DNA from: Bradyrhizobium sp.
GTDB taxonomy: Bacteria > Pseudomonadota > Alphaproteobacteria > Rhizobiales > Xanthobacteraceae
Direction of reading: 5' to 3'
DNA: 7,427 nucleotides
NCBI GenBank assembly: GCA_019243075.1
Contig: JAFAUV010000106.1
Span: forward strand, 1-7,427
The position numbers and the translations under genes are program-made. Of the stretch, positions 5,922 through 7,427 are shown one piece after another (the first letter of the stretch is position 1; each line of letters begins with the position of its first letter). The notes below the pieces were generated by a model. It worked only from the letters and a program-made list of their open reading frames with translations, was not told the DNA's origin and did no database searches.

Positions 5922-5949
5922 GTCGTTATATGCCATAGGATATATCGAT
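5922..5949. promoter_or_regulatory. ModE operator-like site (Mo-box) 1
   Basis: CGTTATAT (5924-5931), eight bases, ATATATCG (5940-5947), flanked by further symmetric T and A. The E. coli ModE operator at modA has CGTTATAT, eight bases, ACATAACG (from memory): the left half is identical and the right half matches at 6 of 8. On the minus strand the site contains TATAAC (5930-5925), a good -10 element 33 bases before the ATG of the small gene, so binding should block that promoter. Confidence 0.6.
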
Positions 5950-5996
5950 GGCGGCTCGGCCGTCCAGTGGATGCTGGCGATGGCCTCCCATGCCAA

Positions 5997-6024
5997 TTCG
6001 TGATATATGGCGCAACATAACGAC
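5997..6024. promoter_or_regulatory. ModE operator-like site (Mo-box) 2
   Basis: CGTGATAT (5999-6006), eight bases, ACATAACG (6015-6022). Against the E. coli modA operator the left half matches at 7 of 8 and the right half is identical. Orientation mirrors site 1: the ATAACGAC half faces the dehydrogenase gene. CATAAC (6016-6021) could be its -10 element, giving a start near 6028, although no good -35 is visible. Confidence 0.6.
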
Positions 6025-6038
6025 GCCCGTTAACGGGC
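6025..6038. promoter_or_regulatory. Perfect 14-bp palindrome in the dehydrogenase leader
   Basis: GCCCGTTAACGGGC directly abuts Mo-box-like site 2 and ends 24 bases before the ATG at 6063. It would sit at or just after the transcription start. It may be a second operator; as RNA it has no loop, so a hairpin is unlikely to be stable in this exact form. Confidence 0.55.
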
Positions 6039-6062
6039 AAAACCCAAGGGAGAGCCAAGCCA

Positions 6063-7427
6063 ATGAGTGCCTACAATCTTCTCATCGACGGCCAGATGAT
6101 CCCCGGCGACCTCACCATGCCGGTCCTCAATCCCGCGACCGAGGAGGTGCTCGCCGAATGCCCGCGCGCCTCGAAAGCGCAGCTCGACAAGGCGGTTGCC
6201 GCCGCGAAAGCCGCCTTCCCGGCCTGGGCCGCGACCCCGATCGAGGAACGCCGCAAGCTCGTGATCAGGATGGCCGATGTGATCGAGGCCAATGTGAGCG
6301 AGCTGGCGCGCATCCTCACCAGCGAGCAGGGCAAGCCGCTCGCGGACGCCACCGGCGAGGTGCTCGGCATGGCCGCGTTCTTCCGCTATCTCGGCTCGCT
6401 CGAGCTGCCGATGCGCGTGATCGAGGATTCCGGCGACCGCAAGGTCGAGGCCTATCGCCGCCCGCTCGGCGTCGTCGGCGCCATCATTCCCTGGAACTAT
6501 CCGCTGCTGATCCTGAGCTTCAAGCTGCCCTCGGCGCTGCTCGCCGGCAATACCCTGGTGGTCAAGCCGGCGCCGACCACCCCGCTCTCCACGCTGCGCT
6601 TCGCCGAGTTGATCAAGGACATCCTGCCCAAGGGCGTGCTCAACGTCATCACCGACGCCAACGATCTCGGCGACTTCATGACGGGGCATCCGGATATCCG
6701 GAAGATCTCGTTCACGGGATCGTCGGCGACCGGTCAGAAGGTGATGGCGAGCGCCGCGCAGACGCTGAAGCGGATCACGCTCGAGCTCGGCGGCAACGAC
6801 GCCGGCATCGTGCTCGACGACGTCGATCCGAAGAAGGTCGCGCCCGGCATCTTCGAAGGCGCATTCCAGAACTCGGGTCAGGTCTGCCTCGCGATCAAGC
6901 GGCTCTATGTGCATGAGTCCGTCTATGACGAGCTCTGCAACGAACTGGTCGCGATCGCCAAGAACACGGTGGTCGACGACGGCTCCAAGCAGGGCACCAA
7001 GCTCGGACCGCTGCAGAACAAGATGCAGTACGAGAAGGTCAAGGCCTTCCTCGAGGATGCCCGCAGGAACGGCAAAGTCATCGCCGGCGGCTCGGCGATG
7101 GACCGTCCCGGCTATTTCATCGAGCCGACCATCGTGCGCGACATCAAGGAAGGCTCGAAGCTGGTCGACGAGGAGCAGTTCGGGCCGGTGCTGCCGGTGA
7201 TCAAATATTCCGACAAGGACGACGTGATCCGCCGCGCCAACGCCACGACCTACGGCCTGGGTGCATCGGTCTGGTCGTCCGACACCAGGCGTGCCCACGA
7301 GGTTGCCCAACGAATCGAGGCCGGCACCGTCTGGATCAACAAGCATCTCGACATGGCCCCGCACATCCCGTTCGGCGGCGCCAAGCAGTCGGGCATCGGT
7401 ACCGAATTCGCCGAGGAAGGTCTCGCC
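6063..7427 (+). CDS. Aldehyde dehydrogenase family protein, 3' end outside window
   Basis: 455 codons are visible, ending at the window edge with probably 15-25 residues missing. Cytoplasmic NAD(P)-dependent aldehyde oxidation is expected. Catalytic residues: Asn145 in IIPWNYPL, Lys168 in VVKPAPTTPL, Glu241 in TLELGGNDAG, Cys275 in NSGQVCLAIKR, Glu371/Phe373 in EEQFGPV. ISFTGSSATGQ (215-225) is the cofactor turn. It differs clearly from the other dehydrogenase here: a shorter N-terminus, the CLAIKR signature and the HIPFGGAKQSGIGTEFAEEG tail, which resembles the AldA/cd07106-like subgroup of broad aldehyde dehydrogenases. Pro171 replaces the Glu that usually selects NAD. The start is preceded by GGGAGAG at good spacing. 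It is divergent from the small gene and the other dehydrogenase, and shares their control region. The substrate is unknown. Confidence 0.94.
   Translation, partial: MSAYNLLIDGQMIPGDLTMPVLNPATEEVLAECPRASKAQLDKAVAAAKAAFPAWAATPIEERRKLVIRMADVIEANVSELARILTSEQGKPLADATGEVLGMAAFFRYLGSLELPMRVIEDSGDRKVEAYRRPLGVVGAIIPWNYPLLILSFKLPSALLAGNTLVVKPAPTTPLSTLRFAELIKDILPKGVLNVITDANDLGDFMTGHPDIRKISFTGSSATGQKVMASAAQTLKRITLELGGNDAGIVLDDVDPKKVAPGIFEGAFQNSGQVCLAIKRLYVHESVYDELCNELVAIAKNTVVDDGSKQGTKLGPLQNKMQYEKVKAFLEDARRNGKVIAGGSAMDRPGYFIEPTIVRDIKEGSKLVDEEQFGPVLPVIKYSDKDDVIRRANATTYGLGASVWSSDTRRAHEVAQRIEAGTVWINKHLDMAPHIPFGGAKQSGIGTEFAEEGLA

Noticed and set aside
5960..6000. Sigma-54 promoter for the second dehydrogenase around the TGGCGATGGCC and TGGCCTCCC stretches
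   Set aside because: No TTGC at the required spacing after any TGGC element.
6030..7364. Long minus-strand open frame (444 codons) opposite the second dehydrogenase
   Set aside because: Antisense of a clear aldehyde dehydrogenase with all catalytic residues; high-GC third positions keep the opposite strand open. No recognisable domain.

Overview
The window is GC-rich, compactly coded DNA of an alphaproteobacterium, most likely a Bradyrhizobium or Rhodopseudomonas relative. I infer this from codon use, protein style and the CTCTCCCC/GGGGAGAG repeat family seen in such genomes; no marker gene is present to prove it. It looks like ordinary chromosome: no tRNA, rRNA, CRISPR array, transposase or phage gene is visible.

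Layout. (1) 1-844, minus: the N-terminal two thirds of an AmtB ammonium channel, cut by the window edge. Its roughly 480-base upstream region holds no convincing gene but has a sigma-54-like promoter, two direct repeats, a short palindrome and a 13-bp tandem repeat. (2) 1323-2558, minus, and 2691-3254, plus: a divergent pair, an MFS carrier and a TetR-family regulator. The gap between them carries two related 18-bp inverted repeats, one placed on the likely MFS start site, so this is a classic self-contained repressor/efflux or uptake module. (3) 3342-3725, plus: a short ModE-type DNA-binding protein with no molybdate-binding domain. (4) 3738-3872: a nested inverted-repeat element between convergent genes. 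(5) 3893-5389, minus: a complete class I aldehyde dehydrogenase, preceded on the same strand by a small uncharacterised gene (5514-5891). (6) 6063-7427, plus: a second, different aldehyde dehydrogenase, running off the right edge.

The most interesting point is the 171-base divergent control region at 5892-6062. It contains two sites, centred 75 bp apart, that closely match the ModE operator (Mo-box) layout: CGTTATAT-type half-sites with an 8-base centre. Each site overlaps the probable promoter of the gene it faces. With a ModE-like protein encoded about 2.5 kb away, this suggests that two Mo-independent NAD-type aldehyde dehydrogenases and a small unknown protein are under ModE-family control. 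One possible rationale is a molybdenum-sparing switch, replacing molybdenum aldehyde oxidoreductases when molybdate is scarce. The short ModE lacks the molybdate sensor, so either it works differently or another, full-length ModE uses these sites.
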